A stretch of DNA of 64,000 nucleotides from Psychrobacter namhaensis (GCF_016107545.1 NZ_JABASS010000013.1:18924-82923); one strand, 5' to 3'. Positions 8,732-18,462 are shown, counted from the stretch's first letter. Translations and numbers: made by a program. The notes: a model not told the origin generated them from the letters alone.

Positions 8732-9046
8732 ATGCTTATCATACGCCGCACTTTAAAAACTAAGCACGCCAACGCCCTTCATATCAGTCGCCGTGCTCTT
8801 TCTACTGTTCTTATGGGTGGCGTTTTGATGCTAAGCTTGTCGGGCTGCGGACAAAAAGGCGATCTATATTTGACAGATGCTAGTAACCAAACCATACGGA
8901 GTTCAGCTGGACTGGAAAGTACCAGCCATCCACAAGATGCTGCTTTTGCTGGTATCGATGATGATAACTATCAAACCATAACCGATGGCCAAAAACCGTC
9001 CGATTTTGTGTTACCAGAACCCAGCAGTGATCCCAACGATTACTGA
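8732..9046 (+). CDS. lptM: LptM-like (YifL-type) small lipoprotein
   Basis: The protein is 104 residues. A basic, hydrophobic signal (residues 1-35 or so) ends in the lipobox LSGC, followed by GQKGDLYL, the conserved CGQKGxLYxP signature of LptM/YifL lipoproteins. LptM helps mature the LPS translocon LptD/E at the outer membrane in E. coli. Its place just upstream of lysA and dapF is the conserved gammaproteobacterial arrangement. The tail after the signature is acidic and poorly conserved. The start could be this ATG or a downstream one at the hydrophobic stretch. Confidence 0.85.
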   Translation: MLIIRRTLKTKHANALHISRRALSTVLMGGVLMLSLSGCGQKGDLYLTDASNQTIRSSAGLESTSHPQDAAFAGIDDDNYQTITDGQKPSDFVLPEPSSDPNDY

Positions 9047-9138
9047 TACTGAGTACATATTTACTTTTAAAGCGCGTTGCTGCTTTTTTTAAACATGATT
9101 TCCAACCTTGCTACCCTGATTACATTAGAGATGTTCAT

Positions 9139-10494
9139 ATGAGTCATTCTGAGCCACAAGCTGGCGAGTCCGTCACCACCCAGACCGAACAAGGATTATA
9201 CATCGATCCTAAAGCCTTAACCGCTTGCTTGCCCGCATTGCATTATCGTGATGAGGCGTTGTATATGGAGCAGGTCAGTGTTAAAGAACTGGTCAAGCAC
9301 TACGATACGCCATGCTATGTGTACTCAAAACAGGCGATATTAGAGGTTTATCAAGCGTACACCGATAGCTTTGCCAGTCTAAAGCACCAGATATGCTATG
9401 CAGTAAAGGCCAATTCCAATTTGGCTGTACTGGGCGTATTAGCACAAGCAGGCGCTGGATTTGATATCGTCTCACGTGGTGAGCTGATGCGCGTGTTGGC
9501 GGCAGGCGGCGCGGCATCACGTGTGGTGTTTTCGGGAGTTGGTAAGACGTATAGCGACATCGAGTTTGCGCTTGCTCAAGGGATCGGCTGCTTTAATGTC
9601 GAGTCGATAAGTGAGTTGGCGTTAATCAACGAGGTAGCAAAGACGCTTGATAAACCTGCGCCAATTTCATTACGCGTCAATCCAAACGTCGATGCCAAGA
9701 CTCATCCGTATATCTCAACGGGTCTAAAAGACAATAAGTTTGGTATTACCCATGAAGAGGCGCTGGCGGTCTACCAGCAAGCAGCGGATTTATCTCACAT
9801 CGATGTCGTTGGGATTGACTGTCATATTGGCTCGCAGTTGACTGAGGTCGAACCCTTCGTCGCGGCTTTGGATAAAGTCATTGAGCTGGTCCATAGCCTA
9901 CGCGAGCAAGGTATTGAGCTGCGTCACATCGATTTAGGCGGCGGTTTGGGCGTGCGTTATATCGATGAGACGCCGGTGTCTATCGATGAGTTTGCGACTG
10001 CTTTATTACCGAAGCTTAGCGCGCTTGGCTTGACGGTTTTCTTTGAACCGGGTCGCAGTATTGTGGCCAATGCTGGTATCTTGCTGACTCAAGTCGATGT
10101 GCTAAAACCTACTCCCCACAAGAACTTTGCCATTGTCGATGCGGCTATGAACGATTTGATTCGTCCTGCGTTATATCAAGCCGACATGGCTGTGATTCCT
10201 GAAACGCTACCAAAAAATGGTTTGGATACTGAGGGTACGCAGGTGTGGGATATCGTTGGGGCGATTTGTGAAACGGGTGATTTTTTGGCCAAGGATCGGC
10301 TGTTATCCTTAGCCACTGGTGATATTTTGGCAGTCACGGGCGCTGGTGCTTATGGGTTTACCATGAGCAGCAATTACAATTCGCGTCCGCGTGCCTGCGA
10401 AGTCATGGTGGATGGTGATCGTCATCAATTGATTCGTAAGCGCGAAACGATTGAAGCGTTATATGCCGATGAAATATTGTGGCAAGACAAGTAA
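9139..10494 (+). CDS. lysA: Diaminopimelate decarboxylase
   Basis: The 451-residue protein is a fold-type III PLP decarboxylase. The PLP lysine is in CYAVKANSN near residue 89. GAGFDIVSRGEL, the GxGGG-like HIDLGGGLGV, FEPGRSIVANAG and, near the C-terminus, GAICETGDFLA (substrate cysteine) and GAYGFTMSSNYNSRPR are all present. It makes L-lysine from meso-diaminopimelate in the last step of the pathway. An N-terminal extension of about 30 residues precedes the conserved core. It lies in the lptM-lysA-dapF-xerC run; a terminator follows it. Confidence 0.97.
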   Translation: MSHSEPQAGESVTTQTEQGLYIDPKALTACLPALHYRDEALYMEQVSVKELVKHYDTPCYVYSKQAILEVYQAYTDSFASLKHQICYAVKANSNLAVLGVLAQAGAGFDIVSRGELMRVLAAGGAASRVVFSGVGKTYSDIEFALAQGIGCFNVESISELALINEVAKTLDKPAPISLRVNPNVDAKTHPYISTGLKDNKFGITHEEALAVYQQAADLSHIDVVGIDCHIGSQLTEVEPFVAALDKVIELVHSLREQGIELRHIDLGGGLGVRYIDETPVSIDEFATALLPKLSALGLTVFFEPGRSIVANAGILLTQVDVLKPTPHKNFAIVDAAMNDLIRPALYQADMAVIPETLPKNGLDTEGTQVWDIVGAICETGDFLAKDRLLSLATGDILAVTGAGAYGFTMSSNYNSRPRACEVMVDGDRHQLIRKRETIEALYADEILWQDK

Positions 10495-10530
10495 CATCGC
10501 CAAAACCACTTCTTTATTTGACCATTAAAG

Positions 10531-10564
10531 AAAACCCACTGTGATGATAACAGTGGGTTTTTTT
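10531..10564 (+). terminator. Rho-independent terminator after lysA
   Basis: AAACCCACTGT and ACAGTGGGTTT form an 11-bp stem around a 7-base loop, followed by a T run. It separates lysA from dapF, so dapF probably has its own promoter in the 130 bp that follow. Confidence 0.92.
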
Positions 10565-10700
10565 GTGGCAGACTCTGATTGTATAGAGTGAGACTAAGCT
10601 GTCAACATCACTTGGTATTTGATAGCAGTGATAGTTATGATTGTAACTGACAGCGTGCTAATATAAGACATACATAAAAATAGGATAGGATATCAAGGGT

Positions 10701-11588
10701 ATGCTAATAGAATTTACTAAGATGCATGGTCTGGGCAATGATTTTATGGTCATCGATTTGGTGACCCAGCGCTTAGATTTGACCAAGGATTTGGTGCAGT
10801 TATTGGGCGATCGTCACTTAGGCATTGGTTTTGATCAACTGCTCGTTGTTGAGCCGCCGATGCGTCCTGACGTTGATTTTAGCTATCGCATTTTTAATAC
10901 CGATGGCACAGAAGTTGAGCAGTGCGGCAATGGCGCACGCTGTTTCGCCCGTTTTGTGCAAGCCCGTAAGTTGTCGTTTAAGCAGCGTCTGCGGGTTGAA
11001 ACTGCCAGCGGCATCATTTCTTTGACCACAGATCGTTATGGTTGGGTCGAGGTCGATATGGGCAAGCCCAAGTTTGAGCCGGATGAGATTCCATTTACGC
11101 CCAGAGCCACGACTAAAATTCAAAACGCCTATCACTTAGATGTCAATGGTACGCCCGTGCAACTGTATGTGGCTAACATGGGCAACCCGCATGCCGTGAT
11201 CAAAGTTGATGATGTGCTTGATGCAGAAGTCGAAACCTTGGGCAAAGCCATCGAGTCGCATTCTGCTTTTCCAGATCGGGTGAATGTCGGTTTTATGCAA
11301 GTGATGAATCAGCGTCATATTCGCCTGCGGGTTTATGAGCGCGGTGTGGGAGAGACGCAAGCCTGTGGCACAGGCGCTTGTGCAGCGGTGGCTGTCGGCA
11401 TACGGGAAGGCTGGCTGGATGAAGGCGAAGAAATACGCGCACAGCTATATGGCGGCAGCATGATTATCAAATGGCAGCCGGGATATTCGGTCATGATGAC
11501 TGGTCCAACTGCCTTTGTCTATGAAGGCGTGTTTAGCCCAGATGGTCTAATGGCGCAAGCAGGTATGAAGCCCAATGCAGAAGGCTAA
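10701..11588 (+). CDS. dapF: Diaminopimelate epimerase
   Basis: The 295-residue protein begins with FTKMHGLGNDFMVID and carries both catalytic cysteine motifs, EQCGNGARCFARF near residue 75 and GETQACGTGACAAVAV near residue 220. It converts LL- to meso-diaminopimelate for lysine and peptidoglycan. It follows lysA after the terminator and is 62 bp upstream of xerC. The gene for a DUF484 protein that sits between dapF and xerC in many gammaproteobacteria is absent here. Confidence 0.97.
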   Translation: MLIEFTKMHGLGNDFMVIDLVTQRLDLTKDLVQLLGDRHLGIGFDQLLVVEPPMRPDVDFSYRIFNTDGTEVEQCGNGARCFARFVQARKLSFKQRLRVETASGIISLTTDRYGWVEVDMGKPKFEPDEIPFTPRATTKIQNAYHLDVNGTPVQLYVANMGNPHAVIKVDDVLDAEVETLGKAIESHSAFPDRVNVGFMQVMNQRHIRLRVYERGVGETQACGTGACAAVAVGIREGWLDEGEEIRAQLYGGSMIIKWQPGYSVMMTGPTAFVYEGVFSPDGLMAQAGMKPNAEG

Positions 11589-11650
11589 AGTTTGGCGCAA
11601 CAGGGTAAACGGTGCACGTGTGCTGTTAGACCAATAACAGGATAGGTCTT

Positions 11651-12673
11651 ATGGTGATCTCGCGTAAAAATAGCCAGTCTACAAGGACAGAAGCGTGGCT
11701 ATCAGCTGAGCTGGCAGCCACTGTGGAGGCAGATGCTGCCTTGCGCGAATTACTATCGCCTGTCCATCGTTGGCTAAACACATTATCAGTGCGTAATCAC
11801 TCAGAACACACGCTAAAGGCTTATTTTTCTGGGCTGAATCAGTTGGCGCTGTTTTTGCGCGGCAAACGTTTGACATGGACGCGCTGTGACAAACGTCAGC
11901 TGGCCCAGCACATCAGCCAGCGCTTAGATGAAGATAAATTGGCGCTTGCCAGTGTTCAGCAAGAGCTGTCGGCTATCCGTCACTTTTATGGATGGTTGAT
12001 TGAAGAAAACCTAGCACGTATCAATCCAACCACCGGCTATCAGTTAAAACGTAGTCCTAGGCCACTACCGTCTATTGCCGATGTAGATTTATTGACGCAA
12101 CTGCTGGATCAAGAGGTTCCTGACACCCCAGAGCAAGCTCGCTTGTGGTTGCGTGATAAGGCCATGTTTGAGTTGCTCTATAGTAGTGGTTTGCGCGTGG
12201 GCGAGCTGGTAGCATTAGATATGGCAGATGTAGATTTGTCCGTTTTGCGTGTACGAGTGACTGGTAAAGGCAACAAGACGCGCTTGATACCCTTGGGCGC
12301 GAAGGCAGCAGAGGCGATTACGCGCTATCTACCGCATCGGAACCTCTGGGTGGAGCAGATGGACAGCGCATTGTTTATCAGTGAAAAACTCGGCACACGG
12401 CTATCCACGCGAGCCGTACAGCAACGCTTAAAGGTTGCCGCTACCCGTGCTGGCATTGCCCAAAATATGTATCCACATTTATTGCGTCACTGTTTTGCGT
12501 CTCACATGCTATCGGGCAGTGGTGATTTACGCGCCGTCCAAGAAATGCTTGGGCATAGTGATATCAGTACCACGCAGATTTATACCCATGTGGATTTTGC
12601 TAAATTGACACAGGTATATGACCGCGCCCATCCACGCGCGACTCACACTCATAGTGATAGTGACGCTCTTTAA
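11651..12673 (+). CDS. xerC: Tyrosine recombinase XerC
   Basis: The 340-residue protein has an N-terminal SAM-like core-binding domain (NHSEHTLKAYFSGLNQLALFLRGK) and a C-terminal catalytic domain with the tyrosine recombinase set: Arg in SSGLRVGEL, Lys in VTGKGNKTR, His/Arg in HLLRHCFASHML, and the nucleophilic Tyr in GHSDISTTQIYTHVD. With XerD it resolves chromosome dimers at dif. AACAGGATAGGTCTT precedes the ATG. About 25 residues of extra N-terminus precede the usual start. The conserved gene order favours XerC over XerD. Confidence 0.94.
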   Translation: MVISRKNSQSTRTEAWLSAELAATVEADAALRELLSPVHRWLNTLSVRNHSEHTLKAYFSGLNQLALFLRGKRLTWTRCDKRQLAQHISQRLDEDKLALASVQQELSAIRHFYGWLIEENLARINPTTGYQLKRSPRPLPSIADVDLLTQLLDQEVPDTPEQARLWLRDKAMFELLYSSGLRVGELVALDMADVDLSVLRVRVTGKGNKTRLIPLGAKAAEAITRYLPHRNLWVEQMDSALFISEKLGTRLSTRAVQQRLKVAATRAGIAQNMYPHLLRHCFASHMLSGSGDLRAVQEMLGHSDISTTQIYTHVDFAKLTQVYDRAHPRATHTHSDSDAL

Positions 12674-12750
12674 GCATACTCAGCCACGTTACCAATCAGC
12701 TAAGTTGGTAGTTGTCCTAATGATCTAAGCTACTAATTATCTAAGTTACT

Positions 12751-13650
12751 TTAAGCCAAACGATGGCAGTCAAAGATTGGCAGTTTTTGGCGGCCTTGTA
12801 CTTGCGCCTGTTTGTCTAATGACGCCATGACTATGGCATAATTCTTGTCTGCTTTTGCCCCTGTGGGTTTATCCAGCTCGCTGTGATCATAACTGTTGAT
12901 CATCGTTCCATCATAAGCGGTAATCGCTGTGTGTCCCCATGTCTGACGGATGTTACCGTCTTTGTAGACATGGTCGCCGCCTTGTGCCGCGCCAATCACC
13001 ATACATTGACTGTCTAAGGCACGCGCACGCAGTAAGAGCGACCAGTGGGCTTGACCGGTCAGGTAGGTAAAGGCTGACGGCGCACTCAATAGATCAGCCC
13101 CTGCTTGACGCAGACGTTGTGCCAATGCTGGAAAACGCAGATCAAAGCACACCATCATACCTAATTGATAAACCGCATCATTGACTTCAATCGGTGCCAT
13201 CACGGTTTGTGTGCCCGGCTCAAAAGTTGCCGCTTCATTATAGCTGCCTTGTTTGTCCGCAACCGTCGCGGTAAACAAATGAATTTTGTCATAGCGTGCC
13301 ACCCGCGAGCCATCAGGCGCAAACAGCTGACTGACTTGTCGTAACCTACCATTAGGAACGATCACACCATCAGGGCGATAGGCGCAAGGTAGTGAACCTA
13401 CCAGCACGTAAATATTGTACGTGTTTGCATAGTTTGCGAGCGTCGCCGACAGCTCATCAAAGCGCTCAGCGGTGGCAAATTGTTGCCCCATGCTACAGCA
13501 GTTTTCAGGTAAGACCACAAGCTTAGCGCCTTGCTTATGGGCATCGATAATGGCGGCTTGTATATCCGTTAAGTTTTTCTCTATGTCTTGCTGGCTATTC
13601 ATTTGAATGGCCGCTGTGGTAAATGGATGATTCTCTGTTGTGTCACTCAT
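12751..13650 (-). CDS. Carbon-nitrogen hydrolase (nitrilase superfamily, omega-amidase/Nit-like)
   Basis: The catalytic triad of the superfamily is visible: Glu in VVLPENCCSM, Lys in YDKIHLF and Cys in MVCFDLRFPAL. LLSAPSAFTYLTGQAHWSLLLRARALDSQ and the late TWGHTAI region match the Nit1/Nit2-like branch (deaminated glutathione amidase or omega-amidase). It should hydrolyse a small carboxamide in the cytoplasm; the exact substrate cannot be read. I choose the ATG at 13650, with GGGAATAATACT upstream, over an upstream start at 13701 that would add 17 unconserved residues. It converges on xerC. Confidence 0.9.
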   Translation of the reverse strand: MSDTTENHPFTTAAIQMNSQQDIEKNLTDIQAAIIDAHKQGAKLVVLPENCCSMGQQFATAERFDELSATLANYANTYNIYVLVGSLPCAYRPDGVIVPNGRLRQVSQLFAPDGSRVARYDKIHLFTATVADKQGSYNEAATFEPGTQTVMAPIEVNDAVYQLGMMVCFDLRFPALAQRLRQAGADLLSAPSAFTYLTGQAHWSLLLRARALDSQCMVIGAAQGGDHVYKDGNIRQTWGHTAITAYDGTMINSYDHSELDKPTGAKADKNYAIVMASLDKQAQVQGRQKLPIFDCHRLA

Positions 13651-13969
13651 AGTATTATTCCCAGCTGTTGATTTTAAGACTGATGTCATTAACCCTAGCA
13701 TTACTAAACAGTTATCTCGTTATTTTTTATAACACGCTTACGATTGTGATCAGATTTTTGTTATGAGTAATGCAGCGTTTAATGACGAAATAAACAAATT
13801 TAAAAGGTCTTATAAGCAGAACATAACAAGCGTATCTGGGCAGGGTATAAATTATCATAGCAAAATTGCGGTAAAAAATGCTATCGTCATGTCCTGATTA
13901 GGTTAAATCATTAGTTTAACTGGCTATACATATAGACTATCCCCACCATCGGAGTGTAATAAACCACGC
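13651..13969. other. Divergent spacer before rpoN
   Basis: This 319-bp AT-rich spacer lies between the nitrilase-family gene and rpoN. I see no RNA gene, repeat or confident promoter in it. Confidence 0.4.
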
Positions 13970-15655
13970 ATGAGTATGTCGTTCGGATTGGCGACCACGC
14001 TGAGTACCTCACAGAAACTGACACCGCAGATGCAGCAAGCCATTAAGTTGCTGCAACTCTCTAGTCTTGAGCTGGCGCAGGAGGTTCAGCTCAAGCTGGA
14101 TAGTAACCCCCTGCTAGAACGTATCGAGGATGACGAAGAGGAATATGACGCCGATGATAGAGGGGAGCCTTTAACACTTGATGACTGGAACCAAAGTGCG
14201 GGCATGGAGTCATTTAGTGGAGAGTCCGACGATCCCGAGTCAATTTCTGATTATGCCTCTGAGTATAATGATGATTTTAGTGATGCCTTTAGTGATGGTT
14301 TCGACAAATTACAGCCAGCGAGTATTGATAATGGGGCAATGGAGTATCAAGCGACGGATAGCGATGACGACAGTGGTTTGGATGACAGTAACGTTGACCA
14401 CAACAGTTTTGAGAGTAGCAACCATGCCTCTGCTGCTACCACGTCAGCTAACAGCAAAAGCGACGAGGATTTTGATAGTTATCAAGGCGGCACATCCGCC
14501 ACTATACAAGACCATGTGCGCTGGCAGCTAAACTTTAAGCGTCTATCAGAGACGGACACGCTGATTGCCACCTATCTGATGGACGCTATGGATGATATGG
14601 GATTTGTGCGGCTCGATATCGACGAGCTGTTACAAAGCTTTGACACCATGGCGAGCTTTTATCAGTGGGAGACACGGGTTGAACATGACGAAATAATGGC
14701 GGTGTTGCGTATTATTCAATCTTGCGACCCGCTGGGGGTGGGGGCGCGCAATTTGAGTGAATGCCTAGCGATTCAGTTAGCTAAACTACAGGCTGACACT
14801 GAGCATTTAAAAGAAGCGCAAGCATTACTATCAGCAAGCGAGCATTTGGTAAGCAACAATATCAAAGCACTCACTGAGCGCACAGGGCTTGCTCCTGAGA
14901 ACATCACCCCAGCACTCAATCTATTGCGTACTTTAAACCCTTCACCAGGACTGCTGTTTCAAAGCAATCAGCCAGACTACACTCAGCCGCCTGCCAGCTA
15001 CGATATTCCTGATGTGCTTGTCACCCCTATGCGTCGCCGTGATGGAGATAGTAACTCTGATACACAAGGCGGAGGCTGGCATGTGCGTCTGAATCCTGAC
15101 ACCCTGCCAAAGCTACGAGTCAATCAAGAATATGCCAACTTAGTCAAACGCGGTGATGACAGCCCTGACAATCAATACCTACGTGAAAACCTCACCGATG
15201 CGCGGCTGTTCATTCGTAGTATCGAAGAACGCAATCAAAATCTACTCAAAGTCGCCACCAGTATTGTGCGCTATCAGCAAGACTTCTTACAGTACGGTGC
15301 CACTGCCATGCAACCGCTTATCTTAAAAGTTATCGCAGAAGAAGTGGAGTTACACGAGTCTACTGTCTCGCGTCTGACCACCAGCAAAACCATTTTGACA
15401 CCGCAAGGGTTGTTTTCTTTAAAGCACTTCTTTTCTTCACACGTGAGCAGCACGGATGGGGATATCTCATCAACCGCTATCAGTGCCATGATTAAGCAAC
15501 TCATCGCGGATGAAGATCCTAAAAAGCCACTGTCAGACAGCCGTATAAAGGATTGTTTATTGGCAGAAGGTATCGATATCGCCAGAAGGACGGTGGCCAA
15601 ATATCGGGAAGCGATGAATATTGGCTCATCTACCCAGCGTAAACAAAAGTATTAA
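13970..15655 (+). CDS. rpoN: RNA polymerase sigma-54 factor
   Basis: The 561-residue protein starts with the activator-responsive region I (LATTLSTSQKLTPQMQQAIKLLQLSSLELAQEVQLKLDSNPLLE). An unusually long acidic, D/S-rich linker fills residues 50-170. Next come the core-binding domain (IQSCDPLGVGARNLSECLAIQL) and a DNA-binding C-terminus with the RpoN box ARRTVAKYREAM near residue 543. It directs transcription from minus 24/minus 12 promoters with AAA+ activators. It is followed by hpf, the usual partner; lptB, which normally precedes rpoN, is not next to it here. Confidence 0.97.
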   Translation: MSMSFGLATTLSTSQKLTPQMQQAIKLLQLSSLELAQEVQLKLDSNPLLERIEDDEEEYDADDRGEPLTLDDWNQSAGMESFSGESDDPESISDYASEYNDDFSDAFSDGFDKLQPASIDNGAMEYQATDSDDDSGLDDSNVDHNSFESSNHASAATTSANSKSDEDFDSYQGGTSATIQDHVRWQLNFKRLSETDTLIATYLMDAMDDMGFVRLDIDELLQSFDTMASFYQWETRVEHDEIMAVLRIIQSCDPLGVGARNLSECLAIQLAKLQADTEHLKEAQALLSASEHLVSNNIKALTERTGLAPENITPALNLLRTLNPSPGLLFQSNQPDYTQPPASYDIPDVLVTPMRRRDGDSNSDTQGGGWHVRLNPDTLPKLRVNQEYANLVKRGDDSPDNQYLRENLTDARLFIRSIEERNQNLLKVATSIVRYQQDFLQYGATAMQPLILKVIAEEVELHESTVSRLTTSKTILTPQGLFSLKHFFSSHVSSTDGDISSTAISAMIKQLIADEDPKKPLSDSRIKDCLLAEGIDIARRTVAKYREAMNIGSSTQRKQKY

Positions 15656-16000
15656 CGGTCGTGACTTACTGACTCATTAGCAGGGTCAGATAGCTGTTAA
15701 AACGATATGGATAAATATAAAAAATAAAATTTTTTGATTATATAGAAACATTTAGGAAACAACAGGATTTATTACATTTAATTACAATATTTTGTCTTGC
15801 TACTATTTAGTTTTCATGACAAATTAGAGTCATACCAACAAGGTTACCTCAGTCATTTACTACTTAATAAAAAGGCAGCTATATAAGGATAAGTTCCTCT
15901 TTTATTAAAAATACTCAGGCAGTTGTTGGTAAGGCAGGATGATAAAGGCAGGAATGCCACCTCATCTGTTGACTGTACGTAATAATAAAAGGACGATAAT
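15656..16000. other. Spacer between rpoN and hpf
   Basis: This 345-bp AT-rich stretch is long for an rpoN-hpf spacing, so hpf probably has its own promoter in it. I see no terminator or repeat I can support. Confidence 0.4.
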
Positions 16001-16381
16001 ATGAATGTTTCTATCAGTGGTCACCATATCAGTGTTACCGAAGCTATGGACACAGCGGTTCGTGAAAAGCTTGTCAAAGTAGAGCGTCATTTTGATCAGA
16101 TACAAAGTATTAAAGTGATCTTGTCGTTAGACAACAGCGGCGCGAGCGATGGCGGTCAAAAATGCCACAAAGCGGAAGCGATTTTGCGAGTCTCAGGTCA
16201 AGAAATGTTTGTCCAATCTTGCGAAGATGATATGTATAAAGCCATTAATGACATGGCCGACAAACTTGATAGACAGGTGCGTAAATATAAAACCCGTCAA
16301 GAGCGGAAAAAGACTCAGGGTGCAGGGCGTGATGGACGCTATGAAGACCTCACCACCGCTGATGTGGCGCCAGCCGTATAA
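16001..16381 (+). CDS. hpf: Ribosome hibernation promoting factor (HPF/RaiA family)
   Basis: The protein is 126 residues. MNVSISGHHISVTEAMDTAVREKLVKVERHFDQI and the later MYKAINDMADKLDRQVRKYK are diagnostic of the short HPF/RaiA family. These proteins bind the 30S decoding site during slow growth and promote 100S dimers or inactive 70S. AAAGGACGATAAT precedes the ATG. It is directly downstream of rpoN, the conserved position of hpf. The C-terminal 25 residues are low in complexity. Confidence 0.95.
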   Translation: MNVSISGHHISVTEAMDTAVREKLVKVERHFDQIQSIKVILSLDNSGASDGGQKCHKAEAILRVSGQEMFVQSCEDDMYKAINDMADKLDRQVRKYKTRQERKKTQGAGRDGRYEDLTTADVAPAV

Positions 16382-16496
16382 TGCTAGTGACGTTTAGTGA
16401 GCGTAAGATTTAATGAGTATCGACTAATAAAATAATAAAGGTATAAATAGTCAGATTATTCGATTTTACTGCCTCTAAACTATGACGCGTAAAAAG

Positions 16497-16536
16497 AAAA
16501 AAGACTTCAACCGTATCATAGGTTGAAGTCTTTTTT
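16497..16536. terminator. Bidirectional terminator between hpf and thiS
   Basis: AAAGACTTCAACC and GGTTGAAGTCTTT pair over 13 bp with runs of A before and T after, so it can end hpf transcripts on the plus strand and thiS transcripts on the minus strand. Confidence 0.92.
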
Positions 16537-16646
16537 ATGAGCCATAAACTTGAGTAGCAATAAAGCGAGTCTTAGAACGTAAGGTAGGGCGTCAGTAAAT
16601 GAAGCGAACGTGACGCTGCCGTCTTAGTTTTAAACACCGTGCTTCA

Positions 16647-16847
16647 TCAGCCGCCACCGACCGCTTGTACCACTTCAATATTCATACCTTCGACGACACG
16701 TAACTGGGCAAGCTCACTTTTTGGAATCAACTCACCATCGACTTCTACGGCGTAACGGCCTTGGCTCAGTCCCAGCTCATTGATGACCAGCTGCACCGTC
16801 TGATGGGTGGTTTGTAAATTCTTGCCATTGACGCTAATGGTAATCAT
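16647..16847 (-). CDS. thiS: Sulfur carrier protein ThiS
   Basis: The 66-residue ubiquitin-like protein begins MITISVNGKNLQTT and ends with VVQAVGGG, the C-terminal Gly-Gly that is adenylated and thiocarboxylated to supply sulfur for the thiazole of thiamine. The ATG at 16847 has AGGAGCGCG upstream; an upstream start at 16874 adds nine unconserved residues. Its partner thiG is about 35 kb away in this window (51880-52704). It follows a DUF423 gene and rpoH on the minus strand. The terminal residues read GGG, with one residue after the usual diglycine. Confidence 0.92.
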   Translation of the reverse strand: MITISVNGKNLQTTHQTVQLVINELGLSQGRYAVEVDGELIPKSELAQLRVVEGMNIEVVQAVGGG

Positions 16848-16935
16848 AAAACGCGCTCCTAAATTATTAAACATTCCTTTTTGACCAACTTACCTCTATC
16901 GACTACTTGACTAATGACTATCTCCTGCTTGGCAT

Positions 16936-17337
16936 TTAGGTCTCTAAATGACCTAAGCGAAAAGCCGTTACGGCAAGCCAGAGCCAACCCATAATCATCA
17001 AAACACCACCGATAGGCGTAATCGCGCCAAACCAACGCGGTGCGCCAAGCGTCATCGCATATAGGCTACCAGCAAATATAAGAATGCCAATCTGTAGTAG
17101 CCATGCCGTGGTTTGCGTGGCGTATCTGAACTGAATCAATAGACCAACCAGTAGCAAGCCCAGCGCATGTACAAATAAGTAGAGGGTTGCCGTATGCCAC
17201 CATGCAAGCTGCTGGGCGCTCACCATACTTTTTAGGCCATGCGCACCGAACGCTCCTAGTCCAACAGCGATAGCCATATTGGTCGCTGCAATACCTATCC
17301 AATTTACCATAGCGAAACTCGCGTTATTTAAAGACAC
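16936..17337 (-). CDS. DUF423 family inner-membrane protein (YgdD-like)
   Basis: The 133-residue protein has four predicted membrane helices and the DUF423 signature GLGAFGAHGLKSMVS close to the N-terminus, then WWHTATLYLFVHALGLLLVGLL, and GSLYAMTLGAPRWFGAITPIGGVLMIMGWL. The function of the family is unknown. It sits 21 bp after rpoH and before thiS on the same strand. The start is either the ATG at 17337 or an internal ATG at 17310. Confidence 0.9.
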   Translation of the reverse strand: MSLNNASFAMVNWIGIAATNMAIAVGLGAFGAHGLKSMVSAQQLAWWHTATLYLFVHALGLLLVGLLIQFRYATQTTAWLLQIGILIFAGSLYAMTLGAPRWFGAITPIGGVLMIMGWLWLAVTAFRLGHLET

Positions 17338-17358
17338 ATCGCAACTAAAAGGCTGCTC

Positions 17359-18384
17359 TTATTGAAGGTCATCGGGCAAAATCACGCTATCAATGGTCAT
17401 GGCATCGCGAATCTTATCCATGGCATTTTTTTCGATTTGGCGTACACGCTCAGCAGAGATGGAGTAGACGGCTGCCAACTCATGCAAGGTAGATTTTTGC
17501 TCAGAGAGCCAGCGCTGCTCGACAATATCACGTGAGCGATCATCTAACGTGCCCATGGCTGCTATTAAGGCTGAAGAATTATTCTCTTCCCAGTCCTCTT
17601 CTTCTAACTGCTCAGCAGGATCAATCCCATCTTCTAAGAACAGTTGCGGCGCATAGCGGCCGTCGTCATCATCGCTAGACTGTGCTTCAAAAGACGCATC
17701 ATAGGAAGTCAGGCGTGATTCCATTTCTAGCACTTGCTTGCGAGTGACATTTAAGTCATTGGCGATGGCATCCGCTTCCTCTAGCGTCAGCTGATTATTG
17801 GTTTTTTTGAGGCTACGCAAGTTAAAGAATAGCTTACGATGTGCTTTGGTGGTCGCCACTTTGACAATGCGCCAGTTACGAATAACGAATTCATGAATTT
17901 CAGCCTTAATCCAATGCACCGCAAAAGACACCAAACGGACGCCTTTATTCGGATCAAAACGTTTTACCGCTTTCATGAGTCCCAAGTTACCTTCTTGGAT
18001 CAAATCGGCTTGCGGTAAACCATAGCCTGAATAGCTGCGAGCAATATGAATCACAAAGCGCAGATGTGACATGACTAGCAGACGCGCGGCTTCCACATCA
18101 CCCTCGTCATAATAGCGATGAGCCAGCTCTTGTTCTTGGACGGGCGTCAAAATTGGGATTTGATGAACGGTATTGATATATGCACCCAAATTCACCCCTG
18201 GCGCTGATAAATGAGTGGGCATCGCGGGCACTAAGTCTCGCGTGCTGGTATCACCAAGCGCACTGGAATCATACGGAGGGCGCTGTGCCGCTGCTTTTAA
18301 CGCGGCATCCCGTGCCTCATTTTTTATAGGCGCTGCATCGTCTTTTTTACTCGTTTTCGCAGCATCATTAGAAGTATTAGCCAT
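17359..18384 (-). CDS. rpoH: RNA polymerase sigma-32 factor
   Basis: RpoH directs the heat-shock regulon. Region 1.2-2 is clear (YINTVHQIPILTPVQEQELAHRY, LRFVIHIARSYSGYGLPQADLIQEGNLGLMKAVKRFDPNKGVRLVSFAVHWIKAEI), as is the RpoH box region (RNWRIVKVATTKAHRKLFFNLR), and region 4 ends with LHELAAVYSISAERVRQIEKNAM. The N-terminus carries about 60 extra A/D/K-rich residues. I use the ATG at 18384 (AAGG upstream) rather than 18414. Some sigma-32 mRNAs are controlled by RNA thermometers; I could not identify one here. Confidence 0.95.
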   Translation of the reverse strand: MANTSNDAAKTSKKDDAAPIKNEARDAALKAAAQRPPYDSSALGDTSTRDLVPAMPTHLSAPGVNLGAYINTVHQIPILTPVQEQELAHRYYDEGDVEAARLLVMSHLRFVIHIARSYSGYGLPQADLIQEGNLGLMKAVKRFDPNKGVRLVSFAVHWIKAEIHEFVIRNWRIVKVATTKAHRKLFFNLRSLKKTNNQLTLEEADAIANDLNVTRKQVLEMESRLTSYDASFEAQSSDDDDGRYAPQLFLEDGIDPAEQLEEEDWEENNSSALIAAMGTLDDRSRDIVEQRWLSEQKSTLHELAAVYSISAERVRQIEKNAMDKIRDAMTIDSVILPDDLQ

Positions 18385-18462
18385 ATTCTTGACCTTGGTT
18401 AAATAGTTAAGCAAATAGTCAGATAAAATCTTTATAGTTGTAATTGTAAAGGATAGCGATAC

